NCBI GenBank assembly: GCA_963693305.1 | Contig: OY855905.1 | Location: 41,221,895 to 41,285,894, forward strand | Direction of reading: 5' to 3' | DNA from: Meandrina meandrites | Taxonomy: Eukaryota; Cnidaria; Anthozoa; Scleractinia; Meandrinidae | Length of the DNA stretch: 64,000 nucleotides | Part shown: positions 41,674 through 54,900 of the stretch, one piece after another | Layout: the number at the start of each line of letters is the position of its first letter | Position numbering within the stretch: the stretch's first letter is position 1 | Notes under the pieces: model-generated | Told to the model about the DNA's origin: nothing | The model's input: only the letters and a program-made list of their open reading frames with translations | Database searches by the model: none | Position numbers and translations under genes: made by a program

Positions 41674-43413
41674 TCACATTAAATATATAAATGGATTTTT
41701 GTAGTTCTCTGTTACAGCTATAGCAATGCGTCCGTCGTTGGTCACTACAATCCCTCTTATTAAATAGAAGCATCCCGGCTCAGTCTGTAGATCAAGTGGA
41801 ATGCTGCGAACAAATTCGCCATCCCTGTTATATAATGAAACTCGAAAGACTCTTGATTCTTCGTCGAATGAAGCGATGATTAAATGTTCACTTGCCTGAT
41901 GAAATGTCATGGCATCAGGACGATCTTCAGGTGAAGCTTGTCTCAGTTGTACCTTCTTTTCAGGAGGGTTGCCTTCCCGTGCGCTAAAATGGTAAAGAGT
42001 GTGTGATTTAGGGTCCAGGACCATAACGCGGCCGTCACCAGAAGTACTAATGCGACACATAAATGGGGACCTGCACATAACTTCAATTCTATGAAGAAGC
42101 CGTCCTTGATTCTCGTAAACTTCCACCATCATCTCTTGATTATCACGTACTCCTCTCGACACGCTAGCCATTGGCTTTTCCCTCACAGAAACCAGAACTT
42201 TATTACTGTCGTCCACCACCAATGAGAAGGCAATATATCCTGGTCTTATAAGAAAGCTGTGATGTAGCTTCGCTTGTGTGTCGAAAACTTGCACGTTTCC
42301 CCTACCGCTGCCGCAGCCTCCCGCTGACCTTCCCATCAATAAATACATGTTGTCGTCTCGGTCAGTAGCTACATCTTTAATCAATGTATCATCAACAGGA
42401 CAGAAAGAGTACAGGAACTTGCCACTGCTGTCAAACACTTTCACGTACTCGTGGTCCGCGATTATGAATTGTCCTTTCGTGTTTATAGCGATACCCTGCA
42501 CGTGCTTCAGTCTGCGTTCCTCTTCGCCTTCCTGACCAAACGACCAGGCCTGTATGCAAAACTGCTCCATGCCCAGTTTACGAAGCTTCCCAGCTATTCT
42601 TGAGTCGCGCAACGGATCGATTCTTTCTTCTTCAACATCAACACAAGGCCAGATCAACAGCTCTCTTGCTTTGGAGACGCCTCCTTCGACCATTTGCGTG
42701 ACATCGTAAATGACGCGATTCATTTGACAGACAGCAACGATAATTTCGTTGCGTTCATCCTTACCAAACTTTGACTTGACACTCTTGTTAATGATACCCT
42801 TCTTAAGTGTAACGCTGAAGTTCTCTTTGACGGCTGAAAGAGAGTGAAGCTCTCGAAGGCACTGTTTACATGATGCTAAGGCGTTTGTGAGATCTTCTAC
42901 CTGCTCTAGGAGGGTCGCCATAATACGAATCGCCATAGCTAAAAGGCGATCGGGCGTACTTAGTGCTGCGTTGGCAAAGGCATTGATTGCACTCCTAATG
43001 GCATCCTTGAATTTTTCCTTGGTGTCTCCAAGAACTTTTCTTGCCGCTTCATTCAAATCAGTGAGTTGCAAGTTTTTCATTTTTTCAGCTAAGTACTCTC
43101 CCTTCATAATTCCCACGACTGCCCCGACCGCCTGAGAAGCACCTGCATCCTTCCCTGGCCTCTCATGATGAGCCATTCTCTCGTTCAATACTTTTTCGAG
43201 ATTCACAAGGCCATCCATAAAGAAGCTCATACTCGCAGCGAGATCCTTGCCCGCCAGTGCATCCAACTTGCTATTGATGTTGTCGATTTTATCCACGATC
43301 ACGCCGTGCAGCTTTGCATCCACCACATCGCCTTCTTTCAGCCTTTCCGCGGCCAAATGTCGGAGCAAGCCAAAAGTGGCTTTAGACACAACGGTTACAA
43401 TCATCGAGGCCAT
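41674..43413 (-). CDS. NHL-repeat protein 2 (intronless)
   Basis: 579 aa, tandem paralog of the gene at 35802-37556. The C-terminal propeller is nearly identical (HVQGIAINTKGQFIIADHEY is unchanged), whereas the N-terminal helical part is clearly more diverged (MASMIVTVVSKATFGLLRHL). That contrast suggests gene conversion or stronger constraint on the propeller. Insertions and deletions between the two are in frame, for example TLKKGIINKSVKSKFG against LLKKGIKSKFG, so both are probably functional. There are no zinc fingers. The extended upstream region lacks the CArG and AP-1 motifs of gene 1. The role is unknown; a scaffold or RNA/protein-binding propeller is the family expectation. Confidence 0.85.
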   Translation of the reverse strand: MASMIVTVVSKATFGLLRHLAAERLKEGDVVDAKLHGVIVDKIDNINSKLDALAGKDLAASMSFFMDGLVNLEKVLNERMAHHERPGKDAGASQAVGAVVGIMKGEYLAEKMKNLQLTDLNEAARKVLGDTKEKFKDAIRSAINAFANAALSTPDRLLAMAIRIMATLLEQVEDLTNALASCKQCLRELHSLSAVKENFSVTLKKGIINKSVKSKFGKDERNEIIVAVCQMNRVIYDVTQMVEGGVSKARELLIWPCVDVEEERIDPLRDSRIAGKLRKLGMEQFCIQAWSFGQEGEEERRLKHVQGIAINTKGQFIIADHEYVKVFDSSGKFLYSFCPVDDTLIKDVATDRDDNMYLLMGRSAGGCGSGRGNVQVFDTQAKLHHSFLIRPGYIAFSLVVDDSNKVLVSVREKPMASVSRGVRDNQEMMVEVYENQGRLLHRIEVMCRSPFMCRISTSGDGRVMVLDPKSHTLYHFSAREGNPPEKKVQLRQASPEDRPDAMTFHQASEHLIIASFDEESRVFRVSLYNRDGEFVRSIPLDLQTEPGCFYLIRGIVVTNDGRIAIAVTENYKNPFIYLM

Positions 43414-43906
43414 TATTAGTCAACAAAGTTAATCTCGCGTATTCTGTAAAACAGGACTCAACTCATTCAGTCAGTGAGTGTGGCGTGGAAATTAAAATTT
43501 TGCATAAAATTTGATACAAGGTTGAGTGCTTCACAACAAAACTGTAATTACCAACTATGTTAGTCATGTTTATACCCTGCGGCTCATGATAACTGACGTT
43601 CGAGAAAACTCATTTCTCGTTCTGAAGTCTACAGTATACATGTGAAATTCACTTCACTCTGTTTTATTTCCTTATTGCGTTCCAGCAAGTGAGGATGGTT
43701 TCAGTCAGTTTTATTATCTTGTTCACTGCACCATGACATTCCAATATAAGCTAATCAGTATTATAAAAAACTTTGCTTCAGGCAAAACCACATAGCGGAA
43801 CATAAACAGAACAATTCCTTAATACGATCACGACGAGCACACGGAAAAAATTAAGTCAAAAATAAGGGGCTGTCAACAGACGTTTAAACAGTACAAGCTG
43901 CTCGGA

Positions 43907-44040
43907 TGCGATGGACTAGCATTTTATCGGGTGGAGTGGTAATCAGCCTCCTACGCACACGCTCTTTTTGCAGCGAAGTGTCTACATGGCAATATACTTC
44001 CAGCCGCTTCATGCTATGGAAATCTGCCCTGGTTGCAGTG
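43907..44040 (+). mobile_element. Degenerate SINE 3' fragment
   Basis: GCGATGGACTAGCATTTTAT and, 90 bp later, CCGCTTCATGCTATGGAAAT match the body of the SINE family at 14238/47187 (GCGATGGACTAGCATCCCAT, CGCTTCATCCTATGGAAACC). The intervening sequence is diverged. The tRNA-like head is missing. Confidence 0.5.
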
Positions 44041-44149
44041 GTGATTACAGACCGTGGTCTGCTGAATAAAGTAGCGGCACCAGTTCTGGTAACGTGCGTG
44101 GGGCAGGTATGCATTTCCTTATACGTGTCTTGCCAAACTCGTGCCTAAT

Positions 44150-44620
44150 ATTTTTTACCGTCGTCGTTTGCAACACAATTAACAAGGGAAAAGGCAATAG
44201 AGGATGACCAGGAATCGAGCAATCCCTGTCAGTGTGGGGAGGGGATGGGTTGGGCTGGGAAAAGAACAGACGATCAAGGGAATTTTGCAAGTGCAAAAAA
44301 ATCTACAATTCCGGTAACGCATTTTCTGATATCAGTGTTCGGAGAAAATACTACCAATGACAAAATGAATAAATACTTACTTTATTGACTCTGTTATACA
44401 TTATTTTCTCAGTTTCCTTTGGAATGTCGTAGATCAAGAGAGTATTTTTGTACTCTCTTGCATAAATTCAAGCAAGCTTAGTAGGTGGCTTTCTACTGCA
44501 TAAACAAATAAAAGAAAACAGTAAGCCACGTGTGAAACAAAATGTTTCTTAAAAACCATTCACCTGACGCGTCTATAGTCCTCTCAAAAATTAACAAAAT
44601 TGAATGACGAGGTAAACAAT
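44150..44620. repeat. Third NHL-unit flank remnant
   Basis: Resembles 40265-41150 (CGTTTGCAACACA, GGGGAAAAGAACAGA-type phrase, AGGTGGCTTTCTACT), that is, the 3' flank of an NHL gene. No NHL coding sequence follows up to the next gene, so a third tandem unit has lost its gene or was only partly duplicated. Confidence 0.55.
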
Positions 44621-44639
44621 AGAGAGGACTGGAGACGAG

Positions 44640-45932
44640 TCAGTTTTATAACAGCTTTTCTTTACATCACAAAATATATTCAACTTACAGGTTTAATAAT
44701 TTAAAGCTTATAGAACAAATTTGATATCTAGAGTTGCTGGTAGGGACAAAATGAATGACAAAATGCGCCCTACGGGTGTTTCTGGAAATATGTTCCCTCG
44801 TTTTGACAGGCCTTGAGAATTAATTAACCAGGGAATCTCTTCTTGATGCACCGTCATGATCCAAGCAAGCTTACATTGCCGGAAAAAACTGCACGTCTGA
44901 TATAAATATTGAGGAAAAAACGTATAATTTCCAAGCTTGAAAGGGGATGAAAAGGTTCACAGCAGATCATGAAAAGCAATTCGGTTTAAGCTGCATTGAG
45001 CAAGCTCAAGAGGAAACTACAGTGGGGGTGGAGGGGGAGAGGAATATTTGTCAATGTAAGAAGACGCATTCCCTGCACTTAATATTGGTAACGTTTACCC
45101 TAGTTAGCGTGGAAGCAATCTCTTTTTCTCTAAAACCCAAATACATGTAGAAAAAAAAGGAACGTTTGTACATGTGTCTGTATATGCTGTAGCTTATATT
45201 TCTCTTTGGTTTAACATTTTTCAAAGCAGTTTGAATCTTATTTTCCATTGTCTCAAATTCATTATCATAATTTGAAACAATGGTGAATAAAAATCAAACC
45301 GGTTTAAAAAGATTTAAACAAAAGATAAATTTGAATCCCAACATATACATTCATAGATAAAAATTGTTAGAAAACGTATAAAACATAGAACATATTCTAA
45401 AAAGGCGAAATTAACATGAAAAATGGCGCGATCCATGAGGGGCGATCCACAAGCCGTGCGGGCTACAAGGAAACAGTACCAAGCACCAAACACTAAGTCT
45501 ATCACATCAAGCCTACTCGCGCCTTTGCCACTTTCGGCTTTGCTCACAGATAGCACAATTTTTTCGTTTGCCCTACATGGATTTTAGAGAAGAAAAGAGA
45601 CTGCTTGTAGTCTAGATTTGGTTAAGCTTTTGATATCCTTTCCTCAAGCAATCTAAAAAGGACAAGGTTTGCAACCATCGTTTGCCCTCTCTAGGGACCT
45701 AGTATGTGCCTTTGAACCACACAAGATCTACATAAAAATCTGTTTCCATAACGGACCTACGTGTACTATGTGGGTCCTTCAAGCAAAAGGCTCAACTAAG
45801 CTCTTACCTTTCAATCTCGTAATAAAATGCTATTAACAACGTGACATAACCGTTCTCAAGGTCCCTCCAGATCTAATCCCTTAGCAGTCCTTAAATATAG
45901 TCCTCAAATCTTTGAACACTACAATAAAAGCC
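44640..45932. other. Intergenic, 3' side of the LamG-CUB gene
   Basis: No supportable gene or defined repeat. It probably includes the 3' UTR of the gene ending at 45933. Frames of up to 80 codons are chance. Confidence 0.4.
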
Positions 45933-48900
45933 TCACACAACTGACTCGATAGATCTTAACGTCCCTCCAGGTCTGTCCTCTTGTGGGACCTTATAAGATA
46001 CCCACGGATTAATATGCCCACTGTCACCAACACTTGGCATTGACGAAATCGAGTTTCTGTTTGCTTCAACCCTTGCTTGGGTACGCCCTGTATTGTCTAT
46101 GATTCTAGGCGCGACCAGTGAGCCACTTTGAACATTCACAGCTCCATTTTGGTTCGAATCAGATGAACTATTGTCACTTAAAGAAGGGCTTGATCCTTGT
46201 CGTGGAACAAATCTTCTTTGTTCCAAAGTCTCTCTAACTCGGTCCAAAACTGAATCAATATTCATATTAAGGGGCATGTAATTTCCCCTTGCAGTGTCAC
46301 CCATAATGCCCGGATATGGCGGCAGCTCATCATCATGATCCTCGTGCTCATCAGAAGATAGATGATCTGCATTACGTGAGCGTTGTGGCGTCAACTCTGC
46401 TCTAGCCAATGGAGAAATGCCCCGCTGGATAGAAACCCTAGGGGTACTTTGTGGCGTAGTACGGCTAGATGTCCCTCGGCGTGAGTTAAAAAGAGGCATT
46501 CCAATGGGTGTTCCCACTTTAGGAATAAGCATTGGTGATCCATGTCTGTTGAGTGCATGACGTGCTATTGTTGGTGTTGAGACTGGGGACCCCTGCCGGG
46601 GAGTTGCTGCTGGAGTATTGGCCAATGATCCTTGACATGGTGTTGGTGGGTAAAGCTCTGGATAACGCATAACTGAAATATTGTAAACAACAGTAAAGTT
46701 TGCATCAACGCACGTTTTTTCTCTCTACCCACGCTACATGTGAACTGTTGTCGAGTATGCACAGGTGCAGGGACAATCTTAATTACGTATTAAATAATTA
46801 CTGTTTATTTTACCACGGTGGATTTCATGCCTAATCTTTTCTGTTTCATCAAAGGTTACCCCACCCTCCCCACCCCCCTTCCCCGTGGGCCAACCATACA
46901 TAAATCATGCAGCTGTAAGGCTGGTTTTCACCAGCACATATTTCACCAGGGCATAAGCATAAACAGAAGCACGAGCATCAAAAGAACGAACACACTTGTT
47001 TTTCTTATGTTGTCCTCAGTCACCAGTAATCAGCACAATATAAGCATAACCATAAGCATAACCACAAGAAGAAAGGATGTGTCCATTCTTGTTGTGCTTA
47101 TCCCATGTAGTGCTTATATTGTGGTGATTCCTAGCGAGGACGACAGAAGAAAAACAGGTGTGTTTGTTCTTCTTATGCTCGTACTTGTGGGAGGCGCGGT
47201 GGCCTAATGGTTAGTGCGCTGGACTCCGGATCGGGCAGTCCGGGTTCGAGCCCTGGCCGGCGCACTGCGTTGTGTTCTTGGGCAAGATACTTTACTCTCA
47301 TAGTGCCTCTCTCCACCCAGGTGTATAAATGGGTACCGGCGAATTTACTGCTGGGGGTAACCCTGCGATGGACTAGCATCCCATCCAGGGGGGAGTAGCA
47401 ATACTCCTAGTCGCTTCATCCTATGGAAACCGGGATAAGCTCTGGCCTGGTGGGCCACTAGGCTCATATGCAGACTTTACCCTTTTTACCTATGCTCATA
47501 CTTATGTTTATGTTGTCATGCTTATGTGCTGAATAAACTATCTATCTCTCTGCATGCATTGCAGTCCTATGTTTCACGATAAATTATTGTAAAACTTTCA
47601 TTTCACAGAATGAATGCAGACAGAAGCTTACCATCATCATAAGTGGGTGGGGCATTCTGTTGAAAGATGTCATTTTCAGACAAAGAAACACGTCTGCGGC
47701 TGCTGCTTGTTAAACTGCCATGACGTCGCTCCCGTAATCTCCTTCGAGTGTGACTAAATGTGATGATTGACAGGATAGCAAAAATTGCGGCACATGCCAC
47801 ACCTATAACAATTCCAGTGTAGTGACGACTGAAATCCATCATTTCTTCATCTTCTTCTTTTCCTACTGGAATGCAAATAAAACGGTACATTTTAGTCCTT
47901 TAGTCAAGGGAACTCGTGATGAACATTAAATTCCCCTCTACATGAGACAAGAAAATAGAATATTTCAGTGGGTATTGCTGTACCCACCATATCCTCAGAA
48001 CTTACAGAAACAACAAAAACAAACAAACAAATAACAACAACAAAAAATAAAAAAAAACAAAACACAGTCTTAGAGGGAGACTCATGATACTGGGACGTCC
48101 ACGTTCAGTCCTTGCAAATTAAAAGTGATGTTCATGGTGTGTTTTTGAGGTCCAGCTACATGTACATGTATTTACCCTCACTGTGTCTCCAACTGTTTCC
48201 TCCCCTCCCCCCTCTTCAGCAATACATATCACATTCACACTTAGAAAAAAACACACTTAAATGAATTTAAGAGAACAAACCTTCATCTACTGGACTTGTG
48301 GTAAACGTTGCAGTGAAGCCTTGAGCAGAGCCAAACCTGCTGGAAACAAACTGCACCCTCATGCCATTTCCAGAAGAGATGATTTCCTCTTCCCAGCCCT
48401 CCTGACCTCCACAAAGAGCCTTTAGTTTGTCTGACCAGCTGTTGATGCCGTCAAGGATGAGAACATAGTCTGGGCAGTCTGACCACTTATTATAAGATGT
48501 TTCCAAATTAAATTTACTGTTGATTAAATACAAACATAATTATTTAGTCAGCAATAACCTGGATGAGGTCGATCATGAGCATGATTAGCAGAATTATCAA
48601 CACTGGAGATGGATTACACAATCATGCACAAACCAAATCTAACAATATATAGCTAAATTTTACTGGAATTGTTATAGCGCCTTTCAACTCTGAAGTTCAA
48701 AACCCAACTAATGTTTGCTCTTTTTTGCTGCTGTCAATCATAATTAAGGTGAAAGGCAACAAACCTTGAAAAACAGAAGCAAACCTAATGGCTCAAAATC
48801 TACCAATCACAACCGACAGAGGTAACCTTTTAACTTAGCCTAAAGTGAACTATAAACTATATTTCCCTGAGAGGTCTGCTTAGATGTCGATTGATGACAG

Positions 48901-51900
48901 GGAAAACATAAGCAGAATTCACGTGAAAGGTGCAGCAAGAGATTTCACAGAACAGCAATGTAGCAAAATTCATTATTGAATACATGTAAGATCAATAGAC
49001 TCAGCCTTGTAAAATAATTCCACTGATTTAGCCAACTCAGATTACTGCCTGATGATTAATCACAGGTGATATACATGTATGCCACATTTATTGCAGGATT
49101 GTTAATTATTTGAAAAAATCTTGCAAACAAGACAGTAGAGCATTAGGTTTACTTTTCTGTTTGCACTTTTTCAAGACTTTGTGTGCCACTTGACACAGAG
49201 AAGTTTTTTTTTTATGGTCAGGCAGGTTTTCATTCTCTCCTAAACACATTGAAAAACTAGCCCTGAAAAATGCCAAGCTGTATTTACTACTGGGAGCATG
49301 TGAAACACCCTGTGAACTCTGAAATGATCCTTGGTCAAAAAAAAAAAATTTGGCCTGTAAAAAGAGATATGAATTTTTGAGTTGCAATTAAGGAATTCCA
49401 GTGAAACACAATGTGAGATTTTTGCAAAAAATATTTAAAGCCCTTCTAGTACCATGCGACAAATGCTATGAAATTTTGAGGTAAAATTATGCTTGCATAT
49501 GACTCGTCACTGACCATTTATTACCTCTTTGGATGGCCTCACACTCAGGAAGAATAAAATGACTAAATACATGTATAGGGTATAATCGGATGACTCACCT
49601 AAACTGTAACTTTATATAGTAACCCTCAAGAGCTTGTATTTCCCACACACAGTTTGCATCATAAGGATAGCCAGCAGGGTACCCTGGGGAATAGAATGTT
49701 CCAGACTGGCCACTCATAGGAACACCACAAGAAGCTGTAAATGAAAGTTCAAAAGACAGTCAACTTCACATCATATTGTGTGGTTCCAGAAAATATCCAT
49801 AACCCCACGGAAGGGATTTGCCCTGTGACCCCCCCCCCCCCCCACCCCTCCGGAAATTCCAATTTAGTTTCATACATTGCTTTAAATTTTTGGCTCTTCC
49901 AGATCCCCCCTCCTCCCCGGAATTTCCAATCCCTTCTGTGGGGGGAGTATGGATATTTTCTGGAACCACACGTTGTTATCAATGTTCATGTTCACTTGGT
50001 GGCCTTCATTTTCTGCAACCTACATTAAGTAGTGGAGGGGGACAGGGGGGGCGGGAGCCTGGGAGAAAAGGGGTGGGAAGCAGGGAGGAGAAAGGGAGGG
50101 AAGCAGGATTCTTAAGGTGGCGGGAACTGGGAGAAAATGAGTAAATTTTTGCAACATTTCGTTATATTTCGTAATAGATATAAGACAAACAGGAGAGAAC
50201 GGCTATGGAAAGGGGTGGGAGGCACGAGTAAAAGGCACGGGAGGCAGGAGGTTACGATACAATTAAAATGATTTCTTCCCTGCTCTGAAATCATCTACAA
50301 AAACACAACTTATAACATACAAAATTAAAATCTATTCATGTGGAACTGGACGCAATAAAAAGACAAAAAAAAAAGCTTAATATGTCAAATGCTTGAAACT
50401 GGAATATTTTATTGGGTTTAAGTGACCTTCTTCAGCAAGAATGAATTTAGAAAGTTTTGTAAGCTAGGTTATTCCATTATCATTTGGGCCCCCAAGACAA
50501 CAAATGACAGATCTGCGACCCTTTGGCACCAGAGGTACTGTCTTGAGAAACCTTGGCCTTCAGGCTGCACATGAAAGTTGCCCAGAGGGCAAGATGGAAA
50601 GTCTAGTTTTTTTGTACCCTGCCAAATAAATAACTTAAAACTAAAGTAAATTAATTTTATTCTGGCTGATGAAGTTTGGTTGAATTTAACTATTCCTGTT
50701 TGAAGCATAACATGCATGTCATGGCTTTTTTATTTTATTTTTCCATGATTCCAAGTTCCACAATAATTTTTAAATTATTTATTTTACATGTATCTAGACT
50801 ATTTGGAGCTAACCGTAATAATGTCTTTGTTCATTTATAAGCATTTTTGAGTCAGAGTAATTTGTACATGCATTACATATACTATGCAACCACAAAGAAG
50901 GACATTGTGAATTCTTGGGGGAGAGGGTAACCAAAGCCAAAGAAGTGGGATTTTCTAACAGATGGGGGGGGGGGGGGGGGGGGGAATAAAAAAATATTCT
51001 GTGGGAGGGGTATGGATATTCTATGGAACAACACTGATTCTGGAAACATGTAAGCTCGAGCCAGATCAGAGCAAGTAAAGAAATCAGTGCAACAACTCTA
51101 TTTTTTTTTGCAACAACTCTAGCTCGACATAAATCTAAGCAAGGTTATGATTTGTACTTTTAAAACTCACATGGTGCAGAAGATGCCTTGCAGACCACTG
51201 GAGCTGCATGTGAAAACAAAGGAACAATTGGCAATATTATTTTGTTTTATATTGGCTACAATTGAGTTTTTGTATGCCTTGTACATTCATGTAGGACAGT
51301 TAAAAGCACCACAAAGCACAAAACTTTTTAATGAAACAGTCAGTAAATACAAATTAAAGAGAAATTTGGAATTTTTTGCGGGGTGGGGTGGGGGCTGGGT
51401 TCAAACCAAAAACCCTTCATGGGAGGAGTACGGATATTTTCTTTATAACAGTTACACATTATGCCTTCTTGGTCATAAATGGACGAGTATTTTCATGTAT
51501 TAATGTAAGTCATATATTGAAAATTCATTATAAATAAATTATCCCTCACAATTTTGCAATGCTCGCGGAATTAGGCTTGTGTGTGTGTAAGCATGTCCCA
51601 TCATGCTTTAGGACTTTTCCCCACCAAGGTAATGTTGTGAAAGCTTGGCGAGCCACTGAGCAGGATTTTGTTTTTCTTCTTCGAACATGGCCAACATGGC
51701 TGCTTACATGGTGAGAGACAAATCAAAGGATCATGGGAAAAGTCCTAAAGCATGATGGGACATGCTTACATGTGAAATACTGCCAAAATTTTAGTGGGTG
51801 CTCATTTGTTTGTGCTCACATATTTTTAGTACTTGCATACTTGGCTTTAAGGTGGCTTACATGTACTACAGTTTTAAGGGGGTAAACAAGCCCAGCTTTT

Positions 51901-54900
51901 AACTAGTAGTTTTAATGGCGTTTTTCTCAAAATCTGCCCGTATGACCACACCTCTAAAATTCAGAAATTAGAAAAAGAAACAAATAAAACATTCTTGCAA
52001 AGTAAATTGCAAAATTGGAAAATGTGATATATTGCCTATTTAAAAAATAATGTCTTACAGATTTTTTTAAAATTTTGACTGTGGATGCAACTCACCCCTA
52101 AAAAGTAATTGTGAAAGTTTCATCATGGGTTGTATGGTAGGTTTTTGAGAAATTCTGACCTGAAATCAGCTTTTTACGACCTTGGATGAGAATCAAATTG
52201 GGCAAGCCCTTTTATTTGAGCGTGCGCTCATATGACGCCACACGTTATGTGCGGTGAGAAAACGCTAATTACAACTCCTCAGTCAGCTGTTTATCTACCT
52301 ATTTGTAGTATTTTTTCGTCCTCTGACATGCTTTAAAGCATTCTGAAACTTTGAACTTTTGAGTAAAGCGCTGAAGCTTGTTTTCATTTCCTTTAGTGTT
52401 GCTATAGCACACGAGCAATATTGATGTCAGGCAGGGAATCATAGCGTGCGCTCTTGCCTCGCAAAAACTGTAGTAAGCCACCTTAAGTGCAGGAGGTAGT
52501 TTTCTGAAAAATGCTTGTTGCTCATGTGGCTAACTTTTGTCAATGCTTGTGCTCGCAGAGGAAAATCTGTTCGCATGCCAGTAAAAACCATTTGATACCC
52601 CTTTATATTTGTACAAACCTCGACCATCGTGGAAACATCTGTTTCTCATTGCTGTAACTTCGTCTCTTGTTAAAGCTTTGTCATAGATCTGTAAACATGA
52701 TATTCGTCCTTCAAAACTGTCACCTTTTCCTTGTCCACTGCCTATACGAATATCTCTGTTTGTACTTAATTCAAACTTTCCCAGATACATTTGCTGGACA
52801 TCCTTGCCATCTATCCATAATGTTGCAGTCCCACTGTCATAGTCGTAAGATGCTCCGACAAATTGCCACTTATTGTAAAGATAAACTGTATGGTTACTGA
52901 AGAAGGACACAGACTTTCCACTGCGCTCCAAAAATTTCACTAATATAGAATTCGCATTCAATGTGTAAAGTCCAACACCTTTACTATTGTTATTCAAGTA
53001 TTGAATGACAGAACCTGCCTGACCGGTTTGAAATATCCAAACTAGAATTGTTATTGAGTTTGTTGTGTCCAAGTGGGGACTCTGAGGAATGGTGATGTGA
53101 CTTGTTCCAACACCAGCAAATTCATAAGCAGTATCCGCTTTTCCAAAAGGGCCTTTTACAAGTTTTATATCCTGAGCTATTCCACGTAGGTTACCATAGC
53201 AACTTGCATCTGCAGTATTATAGAGTTTATTGAGTGGATATAATCCAACAGGATATGGCAGCAAATCTGAATGAATGATAAGAAAACTCATTAGTATATA
53301 AAATATGTGTAGAGATAATTATTTAAAAGTATATATATTAAATAAATTAACACAAATTAAAGGGAAGCAAAACAAGGAATCAGCCAAGTGTTGCTATGAC
53401 AACTATTCTTGACTGGTAAAATCTTTACAATTAGCTTGCATGTAGGTCCCATGAGAGTGTGCTTAGAGAGTATTTGAGCATTCAGCAAGTCCCTTTTGGG
53501 GAGCAGGGGTGGCGTAGTGGTGAGAGCACTCGCCTCCCACCAATGTGGCCTGGGTTCGATTCTGGCCCGGTACCATATGTGGGTTGAGTTTGTTGTTGAT
53601 TCTCGTCCTTGCTCCTAAGGTTTTCTCCGGGTTCTCCTGTTTTCCTCCCTCCACCAAAACCGACACTCTAAATTCCAATGCGATCTTAATGCACGTACAT
53701 GTCTAAACGAGCTCTTGAGCTCTTTTGTGTAACGTGGGTAAATAAATTACATTCACATTTTTTTTACATGTGAAAACAAATCCAATCACCGAAGATAGAG
53801 TAATTCATTAGCACTAGGAAATGTAAAAAAGGTGTACCAAAATTAATGTTTTAGCAAGAGTTTTCATACTTGTGATTACTTGCTTCATTGAAGTGCATAT
53901 CATGCTGATCATTAAATTAATCCAAGGATCTTTTAATGCCAGATTGGCACATATATAACTGCAAGTCTTGGCGTACCCAAGATGAAAAGGACCTTGAAAG
54001 CCTGAATTGTACAAGCACTGTACTAAAACGTGTCAGACAGCTTCAAGACAAGGGCTTTTTTTTAACAAAGTTAAACATATCTCAGCATGCGAGGCATGCA
54101 TTCAGGATGAATAATGCTTTAACTCTAATCCTAATAAAAAGCTTACCACCAGCTACCTTGAATTAATTTTGTGATATTTTTCAAAAAATCACGAATCACG
54201 ATTTCATTTTTTGCGAAATTAAGTTCCCCTGAAAATAAGTAACAATAAGTTACCTAAACTAATTGTAGGCTAACCTGAGCACTTTTTAGACTGATTGGAG
54301 TGCTATTTTAGGCTAACCAATGTGTTATTTATGCTAACCAGAATCGCAAGACATGCCTCGCATGATTCGCGAGCCATGTGAACTGCAGTATCTCAATATA
54401 AAAGCTAACCGCAAGCTCCCTAAGCTAACTGTAGGCTAAACAGAGTGCCATTTAGGCTAGCCAATGTGTTATTTAGGCTAACCGGAATGCCTCACAGTTT
54501 GTAACAACCCTTTACACTTTACACAATTCTCATTTCAAAATATGTTGAAACATTATTATGTTTGGCTCATTAACCTTTTGTCCCCAAGACCTTGTATAAA
54601 CAATGGTTGGCTAACTGCACAAACAATAGATCTCAAAAAGTGTCCTTTTAATTTGGATAGTCTCCAACTGCACTAAAATTAAATGATATTAATCATGTTG
54701 AAATGACATGCCCTATTTTTATAACGTTTCGCTGCTCTACAGCCAAAAAGAAGCTATATATCAGTAAAGAAACGAGATGACCATTTTAAATTTTCAGCAT
54801 GCTGACCTCATGACTGATAAATACATCATATGTGTTGAATATTTTGTTATGCAAAGAACGTTGGCTTAAATATAATTCTTTTCACTGACAACATCAAAGA

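Noticed and set aside
45314..45556. 80-codon minus frame near the 3' end of the LamG-CUB gene
   Set aside because: No signal, domain or splice evidence, and it lies in probable 3' UTR or intergenic sequence.
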